Assembly: GCA_016716675.1 (NCBI GenBank)
Contig: JADJVG010000004.1
Location: 124,001 to 188,000, forward strand
Length of the DNA stretch: 64,000 nt
Direction: 5' to 3'
Origin: Hyphomicrobium sp.
GTDB taxonomy: Bacteria > Pseudomonadota > Alphaproteobacteria > Rhizobiales > Hyphomicrobiaceae
Below the pieces are notes generated by a model that was given only the letters and a program-made list of their open reading frames with translations, was not told the origin of the DNA and did not search any database. The position numbers and the translations under genes were made by a program. This document shows, one piece after another, positions 52,134 through 59,792 of the stretch. Position 1 is the first letter of the stretch. Each line of letters begins with the position of its first letter.

Positions 52134-52389
52134 GCGCTAACTCCAAAAATTCTAGGACGCTCGCACTCAAGTCAGGATTGCCATAGCGATCCTGAAGCTC
52201 AGCAGTGCCTTGGGCGATTGTCGGGTTTCCGGTGCACGTTTCGAGAATGGCTGCTGCTGTTTCGTTCAGCTTCACGATCCCCTCGGGATAGAGGAGCACA
52301 TGAGCCTTCTGCGGCACTTCCCAACGAAAGTGAAAGCTTGGTGCCAGCTCGACCGCATCGGCTGGCGTCAAGCCCTTCGTGTCACTCAT
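52102..52389 (-). CDS. pqqD: PqqD peptide chaperone
   Basis: A 95-residue RiPP recognition element that binds PqqA and delivers it to PqqE. It has LAPSFHFRWEVPQKAHVLLY, PEGIVKLNETAAAILETCTG and LEFLELAHAKGWIRV, the PqqD core (P-E-G-x-V/I-K-L-N). The length is usual for free-standing PqqD. It lies 38 bases after pqqA and overlaps pqqE. Confidence 0.92.
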   Translation of the reverse strand: MSDTKGLTPADAVELAPSFHFRWEVPQKAHVLLYPEGIVKLNETAAAILETCTGNPTIAQGTAELQDRYGNPDLSASVLEFLELAHAKGWIRVKS

Positions 52390-52427
52390 GTGCTCCTCCC
52401 ACCACTCTACGTATCGTCGATCTTCGA

Positions 52428-52535
52428 TCAGCGAACGTAGATGTAGGCCGTCACTTCAAAGCCAAGACGAACATCGCAATAGGCAGGTTGTGTCCAAGTC
52501 AGAGACTTGTTTTCTTTCACTGCGCATTCCTGCAT
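52428..52535 (-). CDS. pqqA: PqqA precursor peptide, 35 residues
   Basis: The ATG at 52535-52533 has GGAGGAG just upstream, and the frame stops at 52428. The end of the peptide, WTQPAYCDVRLGFEVTAYIY plus two residues, is close to Pseudomonas-type PqqA (WTKPAYTDLRIGFEVT). Glu27 and Tyr31 keep the E-x3-Y spacing that PqqE cross-links to build PQQ. The N-terminal dozen residues extend beyond the shorter known PqqA peptides. It is the first gene of the operon. A loose FNR-like palindrome TTTACATAAGTCAA (52642-52629, minus strand) lies about 95 bases upstream. Confidence 0.9.
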   Translation of the reverse strand: MQECAVKENKSLTWTQPAYCDVRLGFEVTAYIYVR

Positions 52536-52813
52536 GACTTCTCCTCCATATCGCCGCTGAATATTTGCCTCGCGATTGCGCGAGCCTATGCGGCCGCCTC
52601 AAACAATCATCGAGACCGCCGAACACCGTTGACTTATGTAAAGAGCTGAGATCACTCGTGTTCACGTGCCAGTGAACCTCGCTGTCGAAGCGCAGAACGA
52701 ACGCGCCACAACGCAGTTGCGCAGTGATGTATCAATCTAAAACTGGCCCAGATCAGTTGACGGGAACGATCATGTCATTCCCGCGCACCTGAACGCTTCG
52801 GGCCCTGATGGGC

Positions 52814-53290
52814 TCAATGCTGAACTTCGAATTGCGGAAACAGCACGTTGTTTTCGAGTTGAATGTGCGCTTCCAGCTCGCCAAGGAAGTCACCGAGCTC
52901 TTCGTAGAGCGTCCGCCATGTGCGGCACGCTTCCGCCGGCAGCGTCAGGTTTTCTGTCAGCTCGCGGATCCGTGCGACGTCGGCTTCGTGGTCGTCGTGA
53001 TCGCCTCTCATCGCCGCAATGGGTCTGTAGATCCCGTTGGTTCGCCCCTGGCGAATGGCCGGAAACAAGATGATCTCTTCTTTCTTCATGTGAACTTCGA
53101 GGTCACCGATCATTCTGCGCAACACATCGGCCAATCCCGCAGGGACATGCGGCGCATTGGCGTGAACCTGCTCCACCTTGGCGGCAAGAGACGCCAGATG
53201 GGGAAGCACCTCGCGATGGCGAGCGTGGTAGTGCGTTTCAATGTAGGTGGTCAGTTCGCCCGGGTTATCGGGGATGGCCGTCGTCGTCAT
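52814..53290 (-). CDS. HHE hemerythrin-domain protein (RIC/YtfE-like)
   Basis: A 158-residue hemerythrin-like protein of the RIC (YtfE/ScdA) type, without the N-terminal ScdA domain. His/Glu ligand sets are visible in ETHYHARHREVLPHLASLA, LEVHMKKEEIILFPAI, MRGDHDDHEADVARIREL and LEAHIQLENNVLFPQF. RIC proteins repair nitrosated or oxidised Fe-S clusters after NO stress. The start at 53290 is chosen because the family begins there. Its neighbours (pqqA upstream region, Crp/Fnr regulator 1.7 kb away, hemerythrin) support a role under NO or low oxygen. Confidence 0.87.
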   Translation of the reverse strand: MTTTAIPDNPGELTTYIETHYHARHREVLPHLASLAAKVEQVHANAPHVPAGLADVLRRMIGDLEVHMKKEEIILFPAIRQGRTNGIYRPIAAMRGDHDDHEADVARIRELTENLTLPAEACRTWRTLYEELGDFLGELEAHIQLENNVLFPQFEVQH

Positions 53291-53546
53291 AACTTGTACT
53301 CCTATGGGTTGGCGGCACCTGAGAGGTGGATTGCAAATCACTGCACGCCTGATGTCCCGCAAAAGCCGCCGGTCGCTAGCACGCAACGTGATGCGAAACT
53401 GACATGCGAGATATCTGCGCATGCGTTCTCCAACGACCCGGCGCCTTTGCTGGATACCAATGATTGTCAGCCAAAAATGACGGACCCTGTTTATGATCAG
53501 TCAAGTGGGCGACCAGCTTTGACAACTATTTTTGCGCGCGCTGGCG

Positions 53547-54530
53547 CTATGCCGGTGCAACAGGGGCGCGCTCAAGCAGCATTTGCGGATAGAACGAGAT
53601 GACTAGCTGGCCGGCAGCATCCACGCCCTCCGCCCCGACAACCAGCAAGCCCCAGTGCTTCTGAGACGGAATCGCTATCTTGCGCTCCGCCCAGCCGCGA
53701 AAGGCAATCGTCTCGCCAACGCGCACAGGACGGTGCCAACATAGTCGCTTGATACCGGCGGCAGGTCCAAGCCGGGGCACTGGCTGTTCGCAGGCTGTGA
53801 GCCTGATGGTTTCGCGTTCGTAGTAATGTACCATGCACTGCATCCAAGCCGACGGAAGATGCCAACCCGGCACGTCGTCACGTCCGGCCGCAGAAGCGCG
53901 CACATCGCGTTCAATGCCGACGCGCTGCTCATAGTCGGCAACCTCGGCGGCACCGAACGTGTATTCGCCGAGATCAATATCGTCGCCGATCTCGACATCT
54001 TCGAAGAAACGGATGGCGTTGATGCGATGGCGTCGCTCTGCACGTCCCTGCCGCCCAATCCGGAAGCCACATAGATCGTATCGTCCAAGACCCGCTTGCG
54101 GGTTCGCATCAATCAGGCACACCAAAGTCATTCGCGCGACGCACTGTTCGTTCTGATTGAAAACTTCAAGCGCCCACTCAGCAGCGGCATCGCCGCATCG
54201 ACAATCCGCCGAGGTCGCCAACCGCGCTGTTGCTGAAAGCGTGTCGCCTGCGCGAACCGGCGCAAGCAGCACAATCTGTTCAGCGCTGACAACATCCAAT
54301 GATGAACCACGCGACGCAAATTCCTCGCGCAGTAGTTCGTCGATCTTGGAGCAGACATACCAAGCAGACGCCGACAACCCTCCGAGCAGCGTATCTACCG
54401 CCGCTTCATCATCGAGGTGAAACGGCTGTGGATCGAAGCGTTCGGAAAACGCGATCATCTGCTCGCGCGGCACTTGGAGCGGCCTGAGGTCCAATATTTC
54501 AGGTAGCTCGACGATAAGGTGTTGATTCAT
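53547..54530 (-). CDS. Double-hotdog MaoC-like dehydratase
   Basis: A 327-residue protein with two hotdog domains. The N-half has MIAFSERFDPQPFHLDDEAA, the MaoC-type Asp/His motif, then GGLSASAWYVCSKIDELL. The C-half starts near residue 170 with INAIRFFEDVEIGDDIDLGE and contains LPSAWMQCMVHYYERETIRL; its catalytic Asp/His pair is not clear, so probably one half is active, as in other double-hotdog hydratases. It should hydrate or dehydrate an enoyl thioester. Nothing next to it points to the substrate. It is monocistronic. Confidence 0.75.
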   Translation of the reverse strand: MNQHLIVELPEILDLRPLQVPREQMIAFSERFDPQPFHLDDEAAVDTLLGGLSASAWYVCSKIDELLREEFASRGSSLDVVSAEQIVLLAPVRAGDTLSATARLATSADCRCGDAAAEWALEVFNQNEQCVARMTLVCLIDANPQAGLGRYDLCGFRIGRQGRAERRHRINAIRFFEDVEIGDDIDLGEYTFGAAEVADYEQRVGIERDVRASAAGRDDVPGWHLPSAWMQCMVHYYERETIRLTACEQPVPRLGPAAGIKRLCWHRPVRVGETIAFRGWAERKIAIPSQKHWGLLVVGAEGVDAAGQLVISFYPQMLLERAPVAPA

Positions 54531-54988
54531 TCAAAAGCGCCCTCAACGTGGCAAAGAGTATTCGGCTGCCGGAGGTGCCAATGGCGTCAAATGCAATAGC
54601 GTCAAATGCAACGACGCCAACAGCTATGACATCAATGGGACGGTGCTGCGCTCACGCGCACGGTCATTCAAATTGCACCAATTACGCGCCGGGCATCGCT
54701 AGGCCTGGAAATGCGCCGTTGAAGACACCGTTCAGCACACACCCTAGGATGTCGCCAGCCATGCCTTTTTTTTGAATGCATTAGAATCGGCAACACACGA
54801 CGTGCGCCGCAAAATTAGAACATCGGCTTTTGCCACTGCTTAACTGAAGTCAAGACGTCGCCCACCACGCCCCAGTTGGCCTCGCCGTATCTAGGGTCCA
54901 GACGCCCCGCACCCTGTCCGATGCCGGAGCGCCTGCCTCCCGGCTATAGCAACCCCAGCAAAACTAATCCCGAAGCGGCCGCCTGGCG
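54531..54988. other. Intergenic region, no gene recognised
   Basis: These 458 bases lie between the Crp/Fnr stop and the MaoC-like start. A short tandem repeat (GCGTCAAATGCAA twice near 54585-54615) is visible. The open frame on the plus strand at 54548-54775 has no ribosome site or motif and is not accepted as a gene. Confidence 0.5.
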
Positions 54989-55696
54989 TCAGTCGCCTTT
55001 ACGCCAAGGCGCGCTGCGATCTTCCGACATGTATTCCCTCAGCTTCGCGACATCGGTAATTTCGGCTTGGTTCTGCGCTATCCGAACGCCGACTTCTTCA
55101 AGCTTGTTGAAGGCTCGCGACAGGCTTGGCGGCTGCATCCCGAGGCGGCCAGCGATAAGCGACTTGTCGTAGGGAAGCGTGATGCTACACGCCCCCTTCG
55201 AGGCATCGCAGAGGTCCAGCAAGAATTCGGCGACGCGCTGTGTGCCAGTATGGGCCTTGAGCTGTTCGACCTGAGCTACGAGAGCATGCAGGTGCCGGAA
55301 GGTCGAAGAAACGATGGCCATCGCAATCTCCGGTCGCTCCCGCATCATGGAGGAGAGCACCGACGTGCGCACCATCAGGAGCCGCGTCGCCGTCACCGCT
55401 TCGGCCGTAACCGGATACGGAATTTCCTCAAACGCAACCGCTTCACCGAAGCTCCGCCCTTTCGTAAACACGCCGACGACGGCTTCCGCTCCAGTCGGCG
55501 TAATGCGGAAGAGTTTGACCCAACCGTCGAGCACCACATAGATGTGCTCTGAAATATCACCCTGGTGAAAGATGGTGTCGCCGCGCGCAAAGGAGCGCAC
55601 CTGGGCACGTTGCAAGATGGCTTCGGAAACTTCCATTGGCAGCGTTGCAAACAGAACCGCGGCCCGGCCGATGTTAAAGTCTGATTTGTCGATCAT
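54989..55696 (-). CDS. Crp/Fnr-family regulator (Dnr/NnrR-like)
   Basis: A 235-residue regulator. The N-terminal cyclic-nucleotide-type sensor domain has RSFARGDTIFHQGDISEHIY, VVLDGWVKLFRITPTG and GRSFGEAVAFEEIPYPVTAE. The C-terminal winged helix has LPYDKSLIAGRLGMQPPSLS followed by RAFNKLEEVGV. The Fe-S Cys residues of FNR are missing, which fits the Dnr/NnrR group that senses NO through haem. It probably binds TTGAT-N4-ATCAA-like sites such as the one at 38082. The start at 55696 is preferred to 55822, whose extra residues are unlike the family. Confidence 0.85.
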   Translation of the reverse strand: MIDKSDFNIGRAAVLFATLPMEVSEAILQRAQVRSFARGDTIFHQGDISEHIYVVLDGWVKLFRITPTGAEAVVGVFTKGRSFGEAVAFEEIPYPVTAEAVTATRLLMVRTSVLSSMMRERPEIAMAIVSSTFRHLHALVAQVEQLKAHTGTQRVAEFLLDLCDASKGACSITLPYDKSLIAGRLGMQPPSLSRAFNKLEEVGVRIAQNQAEITDVAKLREYMSEDRSAPWRKGD

Positions 55697-56519
55697 GAAG
55701 TGATACTGCTTTTTTGTAAGCGCCACACCTATACCAATTCGAACTTTGGCCCAATGCCTCTGGTACTTTTTGAAGGTGTAGCCAAAAACTTGTGATGGCG
55801 GTTTTCCGCAAGTGACGGCCAACCATATTGCGGCGAGTTATATGATTCCGGCACTTCACGAGTGAGTTACTATTGCTTGCGGCAATCGCGCCGCCGCGGC
55901 GTGCGGCAGGCAACGAAGTGTATCGTTCAGAGTGGCTATCTGACGCGGTAGAAGTCATCGGCGTCCAAGGACGTGATGCCATCATAGCCGCTGGCGCCAA
56001 CAGAAAATGACACTGCATACGATCGCGCTGAATATGCCATCGCGCGCAAAGTCGCGCCGCTCTGACGCAACGCAATATCGTTTACCTAAATTGAACAACG
56101 TCAACACTGCCGTTCATCGCCGCGCAGGCGGCTGGGCCCGCCGGCATTCCGGAAGAACCCCTATACCGTTGTGTCCAGTGGCGACGGGTTATATCGTCAG
56201 AATCTTGCAAAACTTGGATTGTCTGGACGATGTGGGCGCTCAAGCAGCCTTGGCAATGGGAGGCGGTTCCCGGACGCCATAACAGGAAGCTCGCGAGGAA
56301 TTCATTACAAAATCGGCCCTATATTGTCCTAACCCGCTTGACGCCAGAGCACTGTCAGATCAGATGAATTACTCCCTGAAATCGGCATCATGGATGTACT
56401 GACGGCACTGCCACTCAAATGCCCGTTCAAGGGCTCAAAGCGCATGCCTACGCCCTGCGAGTTCTCGGACGAGCCCGCATAACAGAATTACTCGTGAACC
56501 GGAAAGTCACTCACCAAAC
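55697..56519. other. Intergenic region between divergent regulator and binding-protein genes
   Basis: About 820 bases with only short, unsupported open frames on both strands. A loose FNR-like palindrome TTGAACAACGTCAA lies at 56091-56104. No RNA gene or mobile element is seen. It should contain both divergent promoters. Confidence 0.5.
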
Positions 56520-57800
56520 ATGGCCCGACGACCACACAGTCCTGTCGCTTCAGCTCTGTCACTGGCAATGCCGAGACTTGGTATCAACTCGAAGAAGTAC
56601 ATCAAGGTTGGATGCCTTGGACCACTCTCCGGCAAGCTGAAATCCTGGGCGGCACCAGGCTACCACGGGTCATTGCTGTGGGCGGAACGCGTCAACGCCG
56701 ACGGCGGCATCAAGGTCGGCGATCGCCGCTACTTGGTTGAAATCGTACCCTTCGATACAGAGTTCAGTGGCGAAAGAGCCATCGAAGGTGCGCGAAAACT
56801 CGTGCTTGAAGACGGCGTAAAGTTCCTCACAATGCTTGGCGGTAACGATTTTACGCGGCCGGTACGAGATTTCATAAATAAGCACCGGATCCTTGTGACC
56901 ACGCTCTTGCCGAGCGACCTCTCGCCCGATGCGCCGACGCTCATTGCCCCCAGTGAAGTCCATCCAATTTACAACGTGACCGGCGTCGATTGGTTGAAAC
57001 GCAATCATCCGCACATCAAAACGGCAGCCATGTGCGCGCAAGATGACGCCCACGGCCTGCCGTCGATCGCAACCTATCGTGCCGCATTTGAGGCCGCCGG
57101 CATCGAATTGGTGGCTGAACACCTATTTCCCGTCGAAACGACCGACTTCTCGGGCATCGTTGATAAATTGCTGGAACCACGGCCGGATTTGCTGTGCTGG
57201 GACACGGCGTATGAACCCTTCGTGCATGCCCTGACGCTTGAAGCCTACAAACGGAAGTTCGACGGCTGGCTTCTCTCCTGCACGTGCGATAACTATCCCG
57301 AGCTCTTGGCGAAGACGAGCAATGAATTCATGGAGCGCTTCGTCTTTCAGTTTCCGGATTTTGACGATCCGCTGCTCAATGATCCAAGCGTCAATTTCGT
57401 CGATCCTAACCGGTTTTATGACGACTTCTGCACGCGCTTCCCAGGCACATGGAGTGCGGTGTCCTGGGAATATGCTTCGTCGCTTGCCCTTTGGAAATCA
57501 GCCGTCGAACGCGCACGCACCTTCGAAACGATGACTGTATTGGCAATGATGAAAGTCGGAGGCGACGGTAAACACGCCTTCGGGGACGCCATCTGGTGGG
57601 GCCGCGAGCTGTTCGGAATTGACAATGCGCTCGTCGGAAAATGGCCCGTCGTCACCATCCGCGACGGACACGCGAGAATCGTTGAATTTGGCTCCGTTAC
57701 CGCCTGGTGGTGGAAGCACAGCAGCCTACTGATTAAGCACATGCGTGCGCTTAATCTGATGTGGGATCAACGCGAGGAAAGACTGGTCAAACCGGCATAG
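56520..57800 (+). CDS. ABC-type substrate-binding protein (AmiC/UrtA-like) without clear signal peptide
   Basis: A 426-residue type 1 periplasmic-binding-fold protein. It has KYIKVGCLGPLSGKLKSWAA, GYHGSLLWAERVNADGGIKV, KLVLEDGVKFLTMLGGNDFT and AAMCAQDDAHGLPSIATYRA, like the amide/urea group (AmiC, FmdD, UrtA). The N-terminus before residue 25 is basic and lacks a good hydrophobic core. Either a different start is used or the protein stays in the cytoplasm as a ligand sensor, as AmiC does. No ABC permease or ATPase gene is adjacent. It lies beside the GntR regulator of the trimethylamine region, so methylated amines or amides are possible ligands. Confidence 0.7.
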   Translation: MARRPHSPVASALSLAMPRLGINSKKYIKVGCLGPLSGKLKSWAAPGYHGSLLWAERVNADGGIKVGDRRYLVEIVPFDTEFSGERAIEGARKLVLEDGVKFLTMLGGNDFTRPVRDFINKHRILVTTLLPSDLSPDAPTLIAPSEVHPIYNVTGVDWLKRNHPHIKTAAMCAQDDAHGLPSIATYRAAFEAAGIELVAEHLFPVETTDFSGIVDKLLEPRPDLLCWDTAYEPFVHALTLEAYKRKFDGWLLSCTCDNYPELLAKTSNEFMERFVFQFPDFDDPLLNDPSVNFVDPNRFYDDFCTRFPGTWSAVSWEYASSLALWKSAVERARTFETMTVLAMMKVGGDGKHAFGDAIWWGRELFGIDNALVGKWPVVTIRDGHARIVEFGSVTAWWWKHSSLLIKHMRALNLMWDQREERLVKPA

Positions 57801-57818
57801 CCGGCTTGCACCGAGACC

Positions 57819-58589
57819 TCACGGCGAATAAATCATGGTCTCTTGCGTGCTGGCGATCAGCAGCTTCATATACTCCACCGCCGTTTCAATATCGCGACTT
57901 TCCAGAGCATTATAGAAAGACCTCAGCTCTTGCTGGGCCTCCGAAATGCGCTCGGGCGTGAGCATTTGCATGCGGGTCGCACACCAGTGCGGCTGACGGC
58001 GCACTTCGGATACGATCTGATAGATCGCGATAAAAAGCCCGCAATGCGTGCCATCAGCGACCGCCATGAGGAACTCTTTTTCAAGACGTGCGAAGCGCTC
58101 AGAGTCGGTCACGATGGACTCGATCTCTTCAAGGATCGCACTCAGCTTTTTCAGGTCGCGCGTTGACATGTTCAAGGTGGCTAGGCGCGCCATTTCCGGC
58201 TCAAGAATAGAGCAAACCACCGTCATTTCAAACGGGGACGCCGTTTCGGCAATCGCACTGATATCAAGCAGGTGGGATGACGGGTTTTGATATTTGCGCT
58301 GTGGCTGGGCGCCATTTTGATATGTAACGAAGGTGCCGCTGTTGGGCCGCCTTGCGACGACTTTGTAGGTTTCCAGGAAATCCAGCGCTTGACGTATGGT
58401 CGTGCGCGAAACTCCGCACTCGGCGGCAAGCTCCCGCTCCGCCTCCATTCGGGTCCCGTATGAGTATTGGCCAGACGCGATCTGCGCAAAGAGCAGATCA
58501 GCCGTCGCTTTGACCGATTCCTTAACGAGGGGCTGATTTGCCTTATCGCTTTCCCACGGGGACGCGGGAACGTTGAGATTTTCTTCCAT
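57819..58589 (-). CDS. GntR-family regulator, FadR/FCD type
   Basis: A 256-residue regulator. The N-terminal winged helix is KESVKATADLLFAQIASGQY, ERELAAECGVSRTTIRQALD and RRPNSGTFVTYQN. The C-terminal all-helical FCD domain (about residues 100-250) should bind an organic acid or related ligand. It converges on the binding-protein gene with an 18-base gap and lies 6 bases after the unknown gene at 58596. It is the only regulator near tmd, so it is a good candidate for the control of trimethylamine use. The TTTGGTT repeats before tmd may be its sites, which is inference. Confidence 0.85.
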   Translation of the reverse strand: MEENLNVPASPWESDKANQPLVKESVKATADLLFAQIASGQYSYGTRMEAERELAAECGVSRTTIRQALDFLETYKVVARRPNSGTFVTYQNGAQPQRKYQNPSSHLLDISAIAETASPFEMTVVCSILEPEMARLATLNMSTRDLKKLSAILEEIESIVTDSERFARLEKEFLMAVADGTHCGLFIAIYQIVSEVRRQPHWCATRMQMLTPERISEAQQELRSFYNALESRDIETAVEYMKLLIASTQETMIYSP

Positions 58590-58595
58590 GGGGCT

Positions 58596-59426
58596 TTAGT
58601 TCCGCTTTCGAGTTGGTTTTTTGAGTGGTGGCTTGGTTCGCTCGGGCTCTAAGTTACAAGCTCCACACCCAGCATCCAGAATCGATACCGCCGGCGCAGA
58701 GTCCGACGGGCTAAGATTTCGTATGCAGTTTTTCCACGACAGGTGTTTTGCGTGCAGACCGGCGACCAAGAAAATGGACGCAAAGAAATCGCTTAGTTGT
58801 TCAGTTGGTTGAAATGGGTCGCGCTTCCAGCGCTCAAAGAGACACGGCTTGCCAGCATCAGCGGCCAGCACCCGACCGTCGCGCACTTGCTGCAGCAGAT
58901 TGATTTCTGGACATGACTCGCCAAAAGCAGTCGCGATCGCGCGGAAATCGGCTTCGGATTCCGGGCCGGCGAGCACTTCCGCCTGCATCCCATGACGCGC
59001 AAGCCGGCTGAGAACGTTCGTTATCGCGCTTGCACCGCAGTACAGACCAACGAGACGCTGCCGATGCGCCCTCGTGAAGGCATCGCTATGCTCAGCTGCG
59101 AGTTGAAAATGGAATATGGAGCCGCGGCCAGCGAGCGGAATATCGATCGCTTCGATCCATTTCAGCGCCTCGTCCCATGACACACGTGCTTTGCCAAAGT
59201 TTTGCACCGCAATCTCGAAGCGCCGCGCACGTAGCATCGCCACCGCAACATTGTGCCAAGTGGTCGCGATCCGAGGATCACCGGCTTGGAAACCAGCCGC
59301 CAGCGTGCCAGCCCGAACCCACCCGTCGCCAGCCGCCGCGCCTCGTCCCTTACTAGCGGCGTCAAAGGCAGCAGCCGTAGCCTTCAACCACGGGTCAGGC
59401 TGTCGGGCAGCGAAGAACGCATTCAT
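58596..59426 (-). CDS. Unknown protein divergent from trimethylamine dehydrogenase
   Basis: A 276-residue soluble protein from the ATG at 59426, which has a G-rich ribosome site. It opens NAFFAARQPDPWLKATAAAF, has a helical-repeat-like segment (ATTWHNVAVAMLRARRFEIA) near residues 60-85, and a middle part with LVGLYCGASAITNVLSRLAR. A Cys-containing tail (LDAGCGACNLEP) leads to a basic end. I do not recognise the family. Its divergence from tmd and position just upstream of the GntR gene suggest a role in methylated-amine metabolism or its control. Confidence 0.65.
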   Translation of the reverse strand: MNAFFAARQPDPWLKATAAAFDAASKGRGAAAGDGWVRAGTLAAGFQAGDPRIATTWHNVAVAMLRARRFEIAVQNFGKARVSWDEALKWIEAIDIPLAGRGSIFHFQLAAEHSDAFTRAHRQRLVGLYCGASAITNVLSRLARHGMQAEVLAGPESEADFRAIATAFGESCPEINLLQQVRDGRVLAADAGKPCLFERWKRDPFQPTEQLSDFFASIFLVAGLHAKHLSWKNCIRNLSPSDSAPAVSILDAGCGACNLEPERTKPPLKKPTRKRN

Positions 59427-59792
59427 GGTTCGACCCCCCTTTTCACACTGCAGTGGCATGATGCCACCCCCCATCTTTTGACCAATTGCACGCTGTTCAC
59501 AGCCCTTGTCACCAAAAAGATTAGCACACCCTGAGCCATCGTCAACCAGTTTCAACCATTTGGTTGATTAGATTTAGTTACGTAAAATTATAAGGTTGGG
59601 CAGATTAGAGATCGCTCTATAGTGCAATCTAAACTTTTTTTGTGCACTGCACCAGATTAATTTCCAGGCAGTCCGGCGAAATTTCCTGTTGTCAAAGACC
59701 AATCGATCGACAATACTGCAGCAAGTGAGCCGATCTGGTTGCGTTTGGTTCTGTTTGGTTGGCTCATAAAAGAATAATTTTGGGAGAGAAGC
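59427..59792. promoter_or_regulatory. Divergent control region of tmd with repeated TTTGGTT motifs
   Basis: This AT-richer spacer of 366 bases holds TCAACCA/TGGTTGA (59542-59548 with 59561-59567). It also holds three TGGTT blocks exactly 10 bases apart at 59736-59740, 59746-59750 and 59756-59760, two of them TTTGGTT, just before the tmd ribosome site (GGGAGAG). The even spacing puts them on one face of the helix. A regulator-binding array is likely. Confidence 0.55.

Noticed and set aside
34305..54853. The 15-mer CTTAACTGAAGTCAA occurs near both 34304 and 54839
   Set aside because: One or two shared 15-mers are expected by chance in 64 kb, and the match to an FNR box is only 7 of 10 at each place.
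52629..56104. FNR-like palindromes at 52629 (7 of 10) and 56091 (8 of 10)
   Set aside because: Matches of this quality should occur tens of times by chance in the window; they are mentioned only as weak context.
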